Part shown: piece after piece, positions 45,625 through 55,009 of the stretch
Numbering within the stretch: the stretch's first letter is position 1
Layout of the letters: every line of letters begins with the position of its first letter
NCBI GenBank assembly: GCA_026873275.1
Contig: JANTUC010000001.1
Coordinates: 2,852,001-2,916,000 of the forward strand
Reading direction: 5' to 3'
DNA length: 64,000 nt
DNA from: Pseudopithomyces maydicus
Lineage: Eukaryota > Ascomycota > Dothideomycetes > Pleosporales > Didymosphaeriaceae
The notes under the pieces: generated by a model
Databases searched by the model: none
Seen by the model: the letters and a program-made list of their open reading frames with translations, nothing else
What the model was told of the DNA's origin: nothing
Translations under genes and position numbers: made by a program

Positions 45625-46578
45625 CTACTCGATGTCCACCTTTCGTACTTCAACGAACCCATTATCTCCCAACTTCGGCACCTCGACCCTCAGCACACCG
45701 TCCTCCAATTTGGCCGTTATCCCATCAGCGTCTATTTGCGCAGGGTTGGCCCTCGTACCCAGGCGCACCTTTCGCTCGAAAGGGCCCACCTTTCTCTCAT
45801 CCATAGCCAAAGTCTTGAGGAATTCCTCATCTCCTGGGCGATAGATGACACCGGCAATTGAGAGTTCCGATCTTTCAGAGTCCCAGTTGACACCCACGTC
45901 TTCCTTCTTCGCACCTGGCAGCGACACATGCACCACGAATGAGTTCGGCGTATCGAATATATCTGCATCTGGCGTAAAGTCGGCGTTGTCATCCTTGTTA
46001 TTCGATTTCGGGTCCAGGAACGAGCTGGCAAAGGCCCAGGGATTGAAGCCAGGTCCGAAACCGCCACGTCCCCACGGGCCAAAGCCACCTCGACCACGGT
46101 GATGAGGACCGTGGCGACCAGGCCCATGGTGACCTGGACCGCCAAAACCTCGAGGACCTCCGCAGCCGTGTCTGCCTCGGCGGGGGCCACAGTGTCCGCG
46201 GTGGCGGCCTTCGGTTTCTGAGCCGCTGCCGGATGGGCCTTCACCATTGTCGTTGTCATCCTTCACGTCTTTCTCGTTGTATTTCTCTTCGTCTCGGCGG
46301 TCGCCACCATGTTCTTTCTCTTCAGCTTGTTCACCATGATGATGCGGAGGCGGCGGCCCACGATGAGGGAATCCACGACCACCACCGAATGGGAAACCCC
46401 ATCCCCAAGGTCCGAAGGGTGGACGTCCGGTATTGTCCTCGCCGTATTCGCTTTCGTTGTTGTTGTTCTGTGTCTGATTCCACTGCGAGAACCAAGGATG
46501 CTGCGTTCCATCTTGTTCCAGGCTGGCCACCCAGTCCCAGAAGGGGGCAGAATTATTCATATACTGAACAGAAGGCAT
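45625..46578 (-). CDS. Small heat-shock protein, Hsp20/alpha-crystallin family (Hsp30-like)
   Basis: A single exon from the ATG at 46578 (MPSVQYMNNSAPFWDW), 317 aa. The N-terminal half is unusual: Gly/His/Arg/Pro-rich (GRGFPHRGPPPPHHH, and many GPG/GRHG repeats) with an acidic Asp/Asn stretch in between. The alpha-crystallin domain runs from about residue 205: DIFDTPNSFVVHVSLPGAKK, then VNWDSERSELSIAGVIYRPG, then the conserved GPFERKVRLG and GITAKLEDGVLRVEVPK. The product is an ATP-independent chaperone that binds unfolding proteins under heat. The long Gly-rich N-terminus is about 200 residues, far longer than in most sHSPs. A perfect heat-shock element lies 210 bp upstream. Confidence 0.9.
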   Translation of the reverse strand: MPSVQYMNNSAPFWDWVASLEQDGTQHPWFSQWNQTQNNNNESEYGEDNTGRPPFGPWGWGFPFGGGRGFPHRGPPPPHHHGEQAEEKEHGGDRRDEEKYNEKDVKDDNDNGEGPSGSGSETEGRHRGHCGPRRGRHGCGGPRGFGGPGHHGPGRHGPHHRGRGGFGPWGRGGFGPGFNPWAFASSFLDPKSNNKDDNADFTPDADIFDTPNSFVVHVSLPGAKKEDVGVNWDSERSELSIAGVIYRPGDEEFLKTLAMDERKVGPFERKVRLGTRANPAQIDADGITAKLEDGVLRVEVPKLGDNGFVEVRKVDIE

Positions 46579-47364
46579 GCTTAGATTTGATGAGTTGTTG
46601 AATAGGGTGAGGATATACGTCACGTCGACATCTTTTGCGTTTATATGCTTCTTCGTTGCTCGAAGGCACCCATCCTCACGTGCTCGCATACGTACGCCTA
46701 CACATATCGCCACACGCTACGACAACGCTTAAATACGCCACCGCAGCGGGCAACCCCAATCACGCACATTTCCTAAAAGACCAGCGAAAGTTCGAGAACG
46801 CGAAAGAGGGGCATGTAGTGGTTACGGCAGAAGCGTCTGGCTAGGCAGACTGGGGCTTGCGCGTCGCGTTGTAGTGAAGAGACGTGATGTCGGAGTTCTC
46901 GGCGCACCGATGACGCCGGTGTGGCGGTATGTGGGTGGCGTCGTAGGGCAAGGGAATAACAAGTTCAGGCGTGAACATACTTTTTTTTTTATAATTCGTA
47001 TTATTTCTATTTAGTAACTAGTGAGGCGCATTTATGCCCTAATAAGTTCAGAGAAGATGCAGTGATGAGATCGTGGCTTTCGTTCTTGATATACAGATTG
47101 ATAATGTGCGTTTGCAGTCTCGAAGATAATTCTCATCCACCAAAGTACCTGACAAGGATCAATAGCTGGGATACATAGTTTCTTGTGCCATGAGTGAATC
47201 TTGTCATGGCTCGTGGCTGCGCGCACAGAGAGGGTTTATAAGCATCGCCTGATTGCAATCGTTCCCAGACATGTACATATGCAGTCAAACTGCCATACGC
47301 ATCTGATAATCAACGCCACAAATATGTTCTACAAGCAAAACTCCTTTCCCAAAAGGTGGATGTT
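46579..47364. other. Promoter of the small heat-shock gene and 3' flank of the next
   Basis: The heat-shock element is at 46785-46804. A run of T lies at about 46981-46990. Otherwise nothing is recognised. Confidence 0.6.
46785..46804 (-). promoter_or_regulatory. Heat-shock element (HSF-binding site)
   Basis: GAAagTTCgaGAA (46786-46798) is a perfect three-unit nGAAn array in alternating orientation; a fourth GAA follows three bases later. It sits about 210 bp upstream of the start of the Hsp20 gene, as expected for HSF1 control of that gene. Confidence 0.75.
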
Positions 47365-48966
47365 CTACTCCTCTTCGGAAACCTCGCTCTCGTCGAGCAG
47401 GTTGATGGCATCCTTCAACAAGTCATCCTCCAACAAGTCATTCTCCAACAAGTCATTCTCCAACAAGTCATCCTCCTCATTCTGAGCGAAATGGACATGC
47501 CTGCTGCTCTCTTGATCACACGTAGTATCTCCGTTCTGATGAGGGGTATCTGCCGGAGCCGGTGTCTGGGCCGGTGTCTTGGCTGGTGTCTGGGCCGGTG
47601 TCGATTCGAGATTGTCTGTCATCCTAGCACGAGCACGATAGCACTGCTCGTGTTTGCCGTGGGCGTGATAGCGGTGGCACCAAGCATTCTCGCCAAGCTC
47701 TTCAATCTTCAACGTCAACTTGCGTCGAGCCATGCGGAGGGTGGTGCATAGAATATTGTAGGTGAGATCTGGGTGTAGTTGAATATTGTCCTTCCGCAAT
47801 TTCATCAACCAGTACTGAGTCCTATCGCCACACAGAGCAAGCGAATCCGCCCAGAGCCTACGCGCGGCGTTGTCTTTCGGTGTGTGCTTATACAGTTGGT
47901 TCAAAAGCTTGGGGGAGTAGGTAGTAACGTTATTGTGAAGTTTGGGCAGAGCCAGATCCTTGTGCATTTGCCACTTGGGAATGGGAGGCATGCCGATATC
48001 CATGTAGTTGGCGCGATCAGGGTGGTGCTTATTCTCGCCCCATACGAGCTCATCAGGATGTAGGTCTTCGCGATAGATCCCAAGACGAGTACAGTCTCGG
48101 GTAACGTAGCGGTCGTGATCTTGAAGGGCGCGGATCCACACGTCCACGATCAGGTCGCAGAGCTCAGTATCCCCCTCTGATGCGCTGTAGATGTAGAGAT
48201 GAGTGAGGCGCTCGGCGGTCCAGGGCTGATCGACACCATGGTTTTCGATGTCTGGGAGAGCCTTGAGGCCTGTTCCGGTCAAGTAAGTGAAGAGCTCTTT
48301 GACTTCTTCAGGAATATCCGTTAGATTGACAGGCGTGACCTTCAAGTTGGATGAACTTCCTTCTTGGGGCTGTACAAATGTTTCGTCGGTCGTATGAGAA
48401 CCATTCTGCTTAGAACGCCCGTTGGTCTGCTTCTTGGAGGACGACGCTGCCATGGGCGATGGTGAGCTCAGCAGTTCGACATTATCCTTCACCTTGGAGC
48501 GCTTGGACGGGCGGTTGTCTCCGCCTGTAGTCTCCTTGCCTGGAAGCGGCCGCTTTCCCTTGTTCATGATCTTCTTAAGATTTTTGAAGCGGATGTAGAC
48601 CTTCTGTTCGGGCTCCTGCTTCCCATGTGTGCCATTGGGCTCAGAGATGTTTTGCATTTCTGCGGCTCCATTCTCGCCCTCATAGTCGGCGGACTCGTAG
48701 TCAGATTTACCTGCGGCGTGGAGGGCACGCGTGGTGCGAGTTGCTGGAGTACGGCGATTGTGATTTTGCATGTTGGTGTGCGCCTGACCTGCTGGTTGGT
48801 GCATCGAGCTGCTCGCAACAGAGCGAGCCTGTGTGAGCGGAAATGCGAGGATATGTGCTTGCTGAGCCTTGGTCCCAGTGTCGCAATCTTGGTCTGGGGC
48901 GAGGGTGGGATGCTTTGGAGAATGAGAGAGTGTGTCGGGTGTGAACCTGGTATTTATATGCGCCAT
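47365..48966 (-). CDS. Unknown 533-aa protein with tandem repeats at the C-terminus
   Basis: A single exon; start chosen at the ATG at 48966 (MAHINTRFTPDTL), because the longer frame begins at a non-ATG codon. The first 240 residues are disordered and basic. The central part is structured: EEVKELFTYLTGTGLKALPD, then ERLTHLYIYSASEGDTELCD with a helical layout like the region after BTB domains. Further on are WCHRYHAHGKHEQCYR, with paired Cys/His, and DRTQYWLMKLR. Two tandem repeats follow: four 4-residue TPAQ/TPAK units and four 5-residue DLLEN/DLLED units. The last 40 residues are very acidic. I do not recognise the family; the His/Cys piece could bind zinc, but that is a guess. Confidence 0.72.
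   Translation of the reverse strand: MAHINTRFTPDTLSHSPKHPTLAPDQDCDTGTKAQQAHILAFPLTQARSVASSSMHQPAGQAHTNMQNHNRRTPATRTTRALHAAGKSDYESADYEGENGAAEMQNISEPNGTHGKQEPEQKVYIRFKNLKKIMNKGKRPLPGKETTGGDNRPSKRSKVKDNVELLSSPSPMAASSSKKQTNGRSKQNGSHTTDETFVQPQEGSSSNLKVTPVNLTDIPEEVKELFTYLTGTGLKALPDIENHGVDQPWTAERLTHLYIYSASEGDTELCDLIVDVWIRALQDHDRYVTRDCTRLGIYREDLHPDELVWGENKHHPDRANYMDIGMPPIPKWQMHKDLALPKLHNNVTTYSPKLLNQLYKHTPKDNAARRLWADSLALCGDRTQYWLMKLRKDNIQLHPDLTYNILCTTLRMARRKLTLKIEELGENAWCHRYHAHGKHEQCYRARARMTDNLESTPAQTPAKTPAQTPAPADTPHQNGDTTCDQESSRHVHFAQNEEDDLLENDLLENDLLEDDLLKDAINLLDESEVSEEE
47416..47475 (-). repeat. Four tandem 15-nt units encoding D-L-L-E-N/D
   Basis: Units CAACAAGTCATCCTC and CAACAAGTCATTCTC (plus-strand) alternate 1-2-2-1 with a single C/T difference, so they arose by recent duplication. 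They give an acidic amphipathic repeat in the protein. Confidence 0.92.
47558..47605 (-). repeat. Four tandem 12-nt units encoding TPAQ/TPAK
   Basis: Degenerate GCCGGTGTCTGG-type units on the plus strand encode T-P-A-Q, T-P-A-K and related tetrapeptides in the same protein. Confidence 0.85.
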
Positions 48967-49605
48967 TGATTTTATAGGTGTGCCCAAGTCTTTGGGCTGT
49001 GAGGTGGTTGAAACAGGTGCGTTAACTATGCAGGCGATAAAGTGGTGAAGTGAAAGAAAATCGTTGCAGAGGTGAAAACTCTCGAGTGAATCGCGGAGGT
49101 ACGCCTCGAGTAGGCACAATCGAAGATGGATACGGATTGTGGATCGAGGCTCTGGATTCTAGAAAATGTTTCGAAGTTGGCTTCGTTATTGAGGAGCGTT
49201 TGCACGAAACACAACGCCGACAGGTTGAGAAGCTTTTAGGCACACTACAGGTAGCAGGGTCATGCACCTCTCACCGCGCACAATAGCAGCTAAGGCACAA
49301 TAGCCAGATGACGATCTCAATAGACTGAATCTTGTAAGTCAATTTACATCAAGTGAAGCACGAAAAAAAACTTTAATAAGTAAGTGTAAAGGATCGGCCA
49401 TTTTTCAACGGTCGTGAAATTAGGTTGATATTGCAAATTCTACAAATGTTCTACGATTTAAAAGACTTCGTTTGTTAAGTGGTAGACCGTGTTCACATAC
49501 TCAGGTTCATTAGCGAGCGACTTACCTTTTTTCATATGGATTACGTTCGATGAGATGATGTATTTAAACCTGATGTTGTAAGGAGGCTCAGTTAACTGTT
49601 GCTAG
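48967..49605. other. Promoter of the repeat-protein gene and 3' flank of the kinase gene
   Basis: The first half is part of a long open frame upstream of the chosen ATG. The right end holds the left arm of a 22-bp inverted repeat (from 49575). Confidence 0.5.
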
Positions 49606-49626
49606 TTAACTGAGTCTCCTTACAAC
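49575..49626. repeat. 22-bp inverted repeat, 8-nt spacer, spanning the stop codon of the kinase gene
   Basis: The arms 49575-49596 and 49605-49626 are complementary over 22 bp with one mismatch (G/A at the middle). The right arm is the end of the protein kinase coding sequence, including its stop, and the left arm is its inverted copy. In RNA it would make a strong hairpin in the terminal codons and the 3' UTR. Confidence 0.9.
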
Positions 49627-51005
49627 TTCAGTCGCGATCTTCTCGTCTTCTTTGTCCAGCAGAGGTAGAAGCTGCGCCACATGTAGGAACAGCCAGTCCT
49701 GTTCGTACGTCGCCACGTACTCCATGAAAGCACAAAAGATTTCTCGTACTACACTGGAATCAGTGGCGCCCTCATTATCGTCAAAGCTGGCTAGAATAGG
49801 ACGGTACTGCTTCGTGGACATGTAGGTGACAGGGCGAGCTTTATCCTTTGGCACTATCTTGCGAATCAAGTGCGCAATTGTAGGAACATAACGGCACAGC
49901 TCACTTGCCGTGATTCGTTTCTTGTGATCAGTCTCAAGTGTACGCATCATGAAGTATTGAAGTAGCTTGGAACGCGGCATGGAACGAGGAGTTGGCTGAT
50001 CGAGACGTGTAGGCGCAAAGGTGCGAGTACGGAGATAGATGTGGAATTCCTTGAGGTCGTTAGACCAATCAGAACTCTCGTACGCTTTTTCGTCTTCTGG
50101 CTGATATTCTGCGCTTGAGACATGAATGTAGGGGAACTTACGGTGTCCAAGTTGGTGGACAATACAACCCAAGGCCCAAATGTCTGTCTCTGGTCCAAAA
50201 TATTCACCTGACTCGGGAGCGCAGTAGCACCAAGTACTGAGATGGCTTTGGGGAATGTCACTGCGTGGTTTTAGCACGGAATTACCAAAATCCGCAATCC
50301 TAAGGACGGGAAAGCGTGGCCTGGATGACTGGGACTCTGGGTCAAGGCCAGGGGGTGGCGTAACAAGACATTAGACAGCTTAAGATCGCCGTGGACTACG
50401 TTCTTGGAATGGATAAACTCTAGACCACGGCTTATTTCGGATTTGATGTGCCACAAAAACGGTTCCGGGGGCGGTGTGTCCCCCATCTGGCATGAGTACT
50501 CATGCAAATCGCCAATTTCACAATGCTCGAAGACAATACGAGTCCAATCCTCCATACTTGGGTGGCCAAAGCAATTCAGTAGCTGAACGATGTTTTCATG
50601 CGGTCCGATATGTTGCAGGATAGCAACTTCGGGTGGCAAGGTATTAGAGTCATTGTGAAGAACTGTTTTGATGGCAACGAGGTCTTCCGTTTTCACGTCT
50701 CTGCTGAGATTTATGGTACCGTTGCACTCGTGTCCAAGATACTTTAACAGAACATAACGCTGGGCAGGCGGTATCGTTTGGCGGTCTTCGGAGTTGTTGT
50801 CGGTGGCTTTGATGCCAGAGAAGATTCTGGCCGGGATCGAAAGCATGCGCTTGAAACTACGAGATATGGAGCTTGATGAGGATTTTGCTGGGTCGTCATT
50901 GCTCGAGCCGGCGGTGTCAGAGCCTTGGACTCTCGGACGTGGGAGAGGTGCGGCTAGTTCTTGACGCTTTGAACCTGCAGAGCGAGTGAATTTCCGCAAG
51001 ACCAT
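49606..51005 (-). CDS. Serine/threonine protein kinase, one frame break
   Basis: The frame opens at 51005 (MVLRKFTRSAG) and carries a Ser-rich N-terminus of about 80 residues, then the kinase domain. It has VAIKTVLH (ATP-site Lys), HENIVQLLNCFG and HSKNVVHGDLKLSNVLLR (catalytic loop, HGD replacing HRD). The frame is lost at a G5 run (C5 on the coding strand, 50351-50355). The second frame then continues with RIADFGNSV (DFG) and WCYCAPESGEYFGPETDIWALGCIVHQL (APE, DxWxxG), down to the stop at 49606. One additional C joins both parts in one 466-aa protein. The glycine loop (LGHECNGTINL) is degenerate and catalytic HRD is altered, yet Lys, Asp and DFG are kept. The pathway is unknown. The break is either a sequencing error or a real mutation. 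Confidence 0.82.
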
Positions 51006-51693
51006 GTCGACTTGTCTGGACTGGAGCTTTTGTGTAATATTGATCTAGCTTTGTGACATTTTCTGCTTTATATGTATCCTGTTTTTCCCGAAGCATTGTG
51101 CGCGGACATTGCTTGTCACCTACCACAATGCCACGAACAAAGACAGCCTCGGACGTTGGATAGGTAGGTAGGTACCTAGGTACCTAGGTATAATAGTGGG
51201 CACGTGACCTTCTATTCGGGCGGACGTACACAATGGCTTCGATCTGGACGATGAAAGCAGGAATGCCTCTCTAGTCCGGTGACCAAACGGGCGTGGCTGG
51301 ATCGACCGGGCCGCAGGCTAGACTCCCCGTATACGCAGACTACCTGCTGTCGCTGGTGTTGAGGTGCCAGTGGAGGCTGGCGGGTCGGGTAAGCGTGGGT
51401 GGGTGGTGCATGCATGGGCGGGCCCTGTGCGTCATCTAATGAGTGGACTGAACCCCACCACCCCGCTGAGTTTCTGGTGTACCAGCAGGATTCACGGACT
51501 TGTGATCAAGCCCTCAGCCGTGCCCCCCCATAATATATTACGTTCATCATGCAACTTCCCGCCCATCGACCCGACCACTCCTCCCGCCGCAAGCACCACC
51601 GCAAGCATCACCACCACCCGTAGCCTCGCCCGCCCCGTCGAGCAGCAGCAAGGCAGCAAGGCCGCACGCAAGCACTGCGGCCACGATCGCGCG
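51006..51693. other. Divergent promoter region with a TAGG/TACCTAGG repeat
   Basis: It lies between the starts of the kinase and the hydrolase fusion gene. The right half is GC- and CT-rich; the frame of the next gene is open upstream of its ATG. A C7 run is at about 51525. Confidence 0.5.
51161..51190. repeat. TAGG / TACCTAGG short tandem repeat
   Basis: Three TAGG units run into two and a half TACCTAGG palindromic units. Related CTAGATACCTAG and TACCTAGGCAT fragments occur near 19.4 kb and 32.15 kb. Confidence 0.85.
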
Positions 51694-53021
51694 ATGGCGC
51701 TCCAGTACCTGGCCGACAGCAACGGCTGGCTGTCCTTCTCGCACAGCACCCCGACGCTCTTCGTCACGGCCGAAGACGAGGAGTTCGACGTGGAGACGCT
51801 GCGCGCATGGCGTGACGAGGGCTTCCTCGTCAAGTACGTGCCCATGGGGAAAGGCGGCAAGACGTATGTCAACACGCTGCACCACCTGGGCGACGGCATG
51901 GGCATCGGAGAGCGCTATGCGATCGTAGGTACGGTACAGCGCCCTCTCCTCAATGCAATGCGCCCGCGCACACGCTATCACATGTTCGCGTAGCCCTCGC
52001 CGCCCGCTAGATGGTCGTGGTGGTACCTGCGACACACACTAGACTCCCTACCTACATGGCTAACCGCTCCGCCCCCAGCTTTCGGCGACGCGGCCTCCAT
52101 CTGCCTCGAGGTCTATTCCGAGCCGAAGACGAGCACGAGCAAGCTGTGCAGCCTCGTCGCTTACTACCCGGGCGCCATACCCGACCCGCGCCACCGCTTC
52201 TCCTCTTCCTTCCGCGTCCTGGTCCATCTTGCCCAGGGGACCGGCGACGGCGAGTCGACCGTGGGGGTCACCAGACGGCCCGAAGTCCTGGGTATACAGG
52301 GGCGCAAGCGGACGGTGCAGAAGCGCATCACGCCCGGCATTGGCACAGGCGGCCTGCAAAGCAGAATCGAGTATCCCGTCTACACGTACGAGGGCGTCGA
52401 TGCGGGTTTCGCCGAGCATGACCTCGACGAGTACGATGCCGTGGCAGATGCGCTAGCCTGGAGCCGCTCGCTCTCCATTGTGCGACGAGGCTTCGCCGCA
52501 GAGGTTGATCTTGAGCGCGTCTGGGAAGAGAACGTTGAACGTACGCTTGGCCCTACTGCATCCTCCCGAATCCGAGCTCATGTGCAACAGAGAAATTCCA
52601 CGGCAGAAGCACCAAGAAGATCCTCGAGACATACACAACAGAGCAGACCCCTACCGTGAATTTCACACCTACAATGGTCGGCGGCTCCGGCCACGAGGAA
52701 CTTGCCCGTTTCTACCGGGAATATTTCATGGCCAATCAGATTCCCATCTTCCACATGCGTCTCATCTCCCGCACCATCGGCGTTGATCGCATCGTGGACG
52801 AGTTGTACGTCCAGTTCAAGCACACCATCGACATGCCATGGGTGCTCCCTTCGGTAAAACCCACAGGGAAGAAGGTCGAAATTGTCGTCGTTAGTATCGT
52901 CGGCATGCGAGGCGGAAAGGTGTGGAGCGAAAGACTGTACTGGGACCAAGCCAGCGTGTTGTTCCAGGTCGGGCTGTTGGACCCCGATCAGGTGCCGGAA
53001 GAAGCTAAAAAGGGGGATTAG
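51694..53021 (+). CDS. Dienelactone-hydrolase-like / SnoaL-like two-domain protein
   Basis: Three exons: 51694-51928, 52079-52540 and 52591-53021. The introns are 150 and 50 nt and the total is 375 aa. The N-terminal part (MALQYLADSNGWLSFSHSTP, FDVETLRAWRDEGFLVKYVP, FGDAASICLEVYSEP, LVAYYPGAIPDP, HDLDEYDAVADALAWSR) follows the dienelactone-hydrolase fold. I do not see an intact G-x-C/S-x-G nucleophile in it. The second part (VGGSGHEELARFYREYF, RLISRTIGVDRIVDE, HTIDMPWVLP, ERLYWDQASVLFQVGLLDP) is a SnoaL/NTF2-like polyketide-cyclase-type domain. The fusion is known from filamentous fungi; its reaction is unclear. The frame is open upstream of the ATG, so a longer N-terminus is possible. Confidence 0.82.
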
Positions 53022-53370
53022 AGATGTTGCCAGTGGCTGGAAGCGAGGCCGCGAGAAAAATCATGGATTTCGAGAGCGAGGATACTAATGATATGATTGA
53101 TGATTGGTAGGACCAGTGTAATTTTCGCAGATTGCAAAGGTGGAGGTGGAGTAGGGCAAGTCGCTGACCTTTTAACCTGGTAGAAAAAACTTTTGGATAA
53201 CGGAGTATTACACTGGGGGATTTGGGTTATACCTGGCTCTTGTATGAATGAATAGGTAGTAATGTGACACGATATTATGCGTTTACGAATCTCTAGTGCT
53301 TTCCACCATTTTCACCATGCCGGCTGGCCTACCAAGCCATCTACTCATCATCGATATTAGCGGTACGTGT
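53022..53370. other. Intergenic between convergent genes
   Basis: 3' flanks; nothing recognised. Confidence 0.5.
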
Positions 53371-54351
53371 TCAGAAGATTGCCATGCAATTCGGCGGACT
53401 GGAAACCCCTCCCGGCATATTGAGCGGAGCACTCGTCACGAAAAACGTCCACCTCTTCTCCTCAGCGCATAGTCGGCTTAATGCTTCGAGGTCGAACATT
53501 TCCCCAATCGGCATACCCCACCCGGCTAGGAGGTATTCGTGCAAGAAGAGCTCACCAGTGCGAGGATACACTTCCCACGAGATGGCATCGCTAGCCACGG
53601 CTGAGAATTTGTTATCCCATATCCACCGTAACACTTGGGTTGTAGCCTCGACGCCTGCGTGTTTAGGCGAATGGTCAGCTGCATACGCCTCTTTTTGTTC
53701 TGTTGTCATGACAGTGTCCCATTCCTTTGTCATGCCGATTCGAACGAAGACGATATCTGCAGGGCGGAAGACAATACCCGACGCCTGTGCGATTTGCTCA
53801 ATGTCAGACAGCTTGATCTCGTGCTGGCTGAAGGTCGTGTATTGTATTCCGTTCCTCTCCGCCCAGCTTGCGTAATCAATCAGCACGCCTCGTCCAGCGA
53901 TGCCTTCGCTGGCCCAATGCTGCAGCCCGATTCGATCGGTTTTACCGTCCATAATCTCACGCGCTGTCGTACCTCCGTAAAACACCCTATCCTCTGGTCT
54001 CTTTCCTTCTGTTCCAGGTATCGGTTGCGAGAAATGCCTCAGGCCATCCCATTGGCTGCTCTGCTGCGGGTTGAAAGTATAAATATCATCGAAGGCGATA
54101 CCCTCAAGCAGCGGCACAATTCTGTGCTCGCATTTTTGTCTCCCAAGACCGGCGTTCTCAAGCTTGGTGAGCTCCCAGTTCAGAGACACGCGCCTTCCAG
54201 AGCGTATCTCGCTTGCTGCTGCAGCGGCAACGACCTCTGGTGTGAGGAGAGCGAGTTTCCCCAAGCCTTCTTCCCGACTGCCTGGCTCACCTATCCAGAC
54301 GCGCTTTTGGTCTGGTAGAGCGTCGAACCGAGTGTCGAATATGCTTTCCAT
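53371..54351 (-). CDS. Cyclase-family (kynurenine-formamidase-like, PF04199 type) hydrolase
   Basis: A single exon from the ATG at 54351 (MESIFDTRFDALPDQ), 326 aa. The family features include RRVSLNWELTKLENAG, the SQWDGLRHF block and GGTTAREIMDGKTDRIGLQH. They also include GRGVLIDYASWAERNG, then DIVFVRIGMTKEWD, and HAGVEATTQVLRWIWDNKFS followed by SDAISWEVYP. The metal-binding HxGTHxD signature of kynurenine formamidase is changed here to a QWDGLRHF version, as is usual in the fungal subgroup. No signal peptide. The substrate is probably an amide or cyclic ester but is not known. The long open frame upstream to 54597 is likely leader sequence. Confidence 0.87.
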   Translation of the reverse strand: MESIFDTRFDALPDQKRVWIGEPGSREEGLGKLALLTPEVVAAAAASEIRSGRRVSLNWELTKLENAGLGRQKCEHRIVPLLEGIAFDDIYTFNPQQSSQWDGLRHFSQPIPGTEGKRPEDRVFYGGTTAREIMDGKTDRIGLQHWASEGIAGRGVLIDYASWAERNGIQYTTFSQHEIKLSDIEQIAQASGIVFRPADIVFVRIGMTKEWDTVMTTEQKEAYAADHSPKHAGVEATTQVLRWIWDNKFSAVASDAISWEVYPRTGELFLHEYLLAGWGMPIGEMFDLEALSRLCAEEKRWTFFVTSAPLNMPGGVSSPPNCMAIF

Positions 54352-55009
54352 GACGAAGAATTTGACCCAAAGGAGGGACTTGCAAATCAAACAGTGGCCG
54401 CGAAGAACCAATTGGAGGCTTGAAGCAAAAATGTAACGGGCGTTGCGTACATCCAAAGACTGATCTTGAAGCTGTGCTTCACTGGCGTACTCACCATTTG
54501 TCGGCCATGTCTTGTGTGGTACTCTTGTACTAGCGCCGACGAGGTGCTGCTGTGCGGGGTGTTCGTGATCTGCAATGCCCACCAGTCCAGTTCCCATCCA
54601 CTCCCGCCTATCCTAGCGTCACACCAGTCTGGTGAGCAATAGCCATGTAGCCTGAGTGGGCTTTCCTTGTAGATCGTCGCTATCAGTCGAGTCGCATTGG
54701 TTGGCTTGCTTCAGTGTGAGCACAAACGGCTTACGCCAATGGACTGTTCGGAATAGCTATACCGATATGCTTTGATCGGCAGCTCCAATTGTTTCTTCTT
54801 GTCACGCACGCGTTTCTTTTCTGATTAACCGAGGCCTATGATAAGTTTCCTTGCAGCTGTACCGAGAGTGAGGTTGAGCCAAGCTATAGATACTTACAGC
54901 AGTGCACAAAGTTTGCCAAGCTACCAATTCCAGCTCGACAACTTGCTTCTTCAATTTTGGACGGTCCACATATGTAGACGTATCGCCTCCGCACGGAACC
55001 CACAGTAAC
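54352..55009. other. Divergent promoter region
   Basis: Between the hydrolase and the sugar-transporter gene. No RNA, repeat or supported ORF. Confidence 0.5.
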
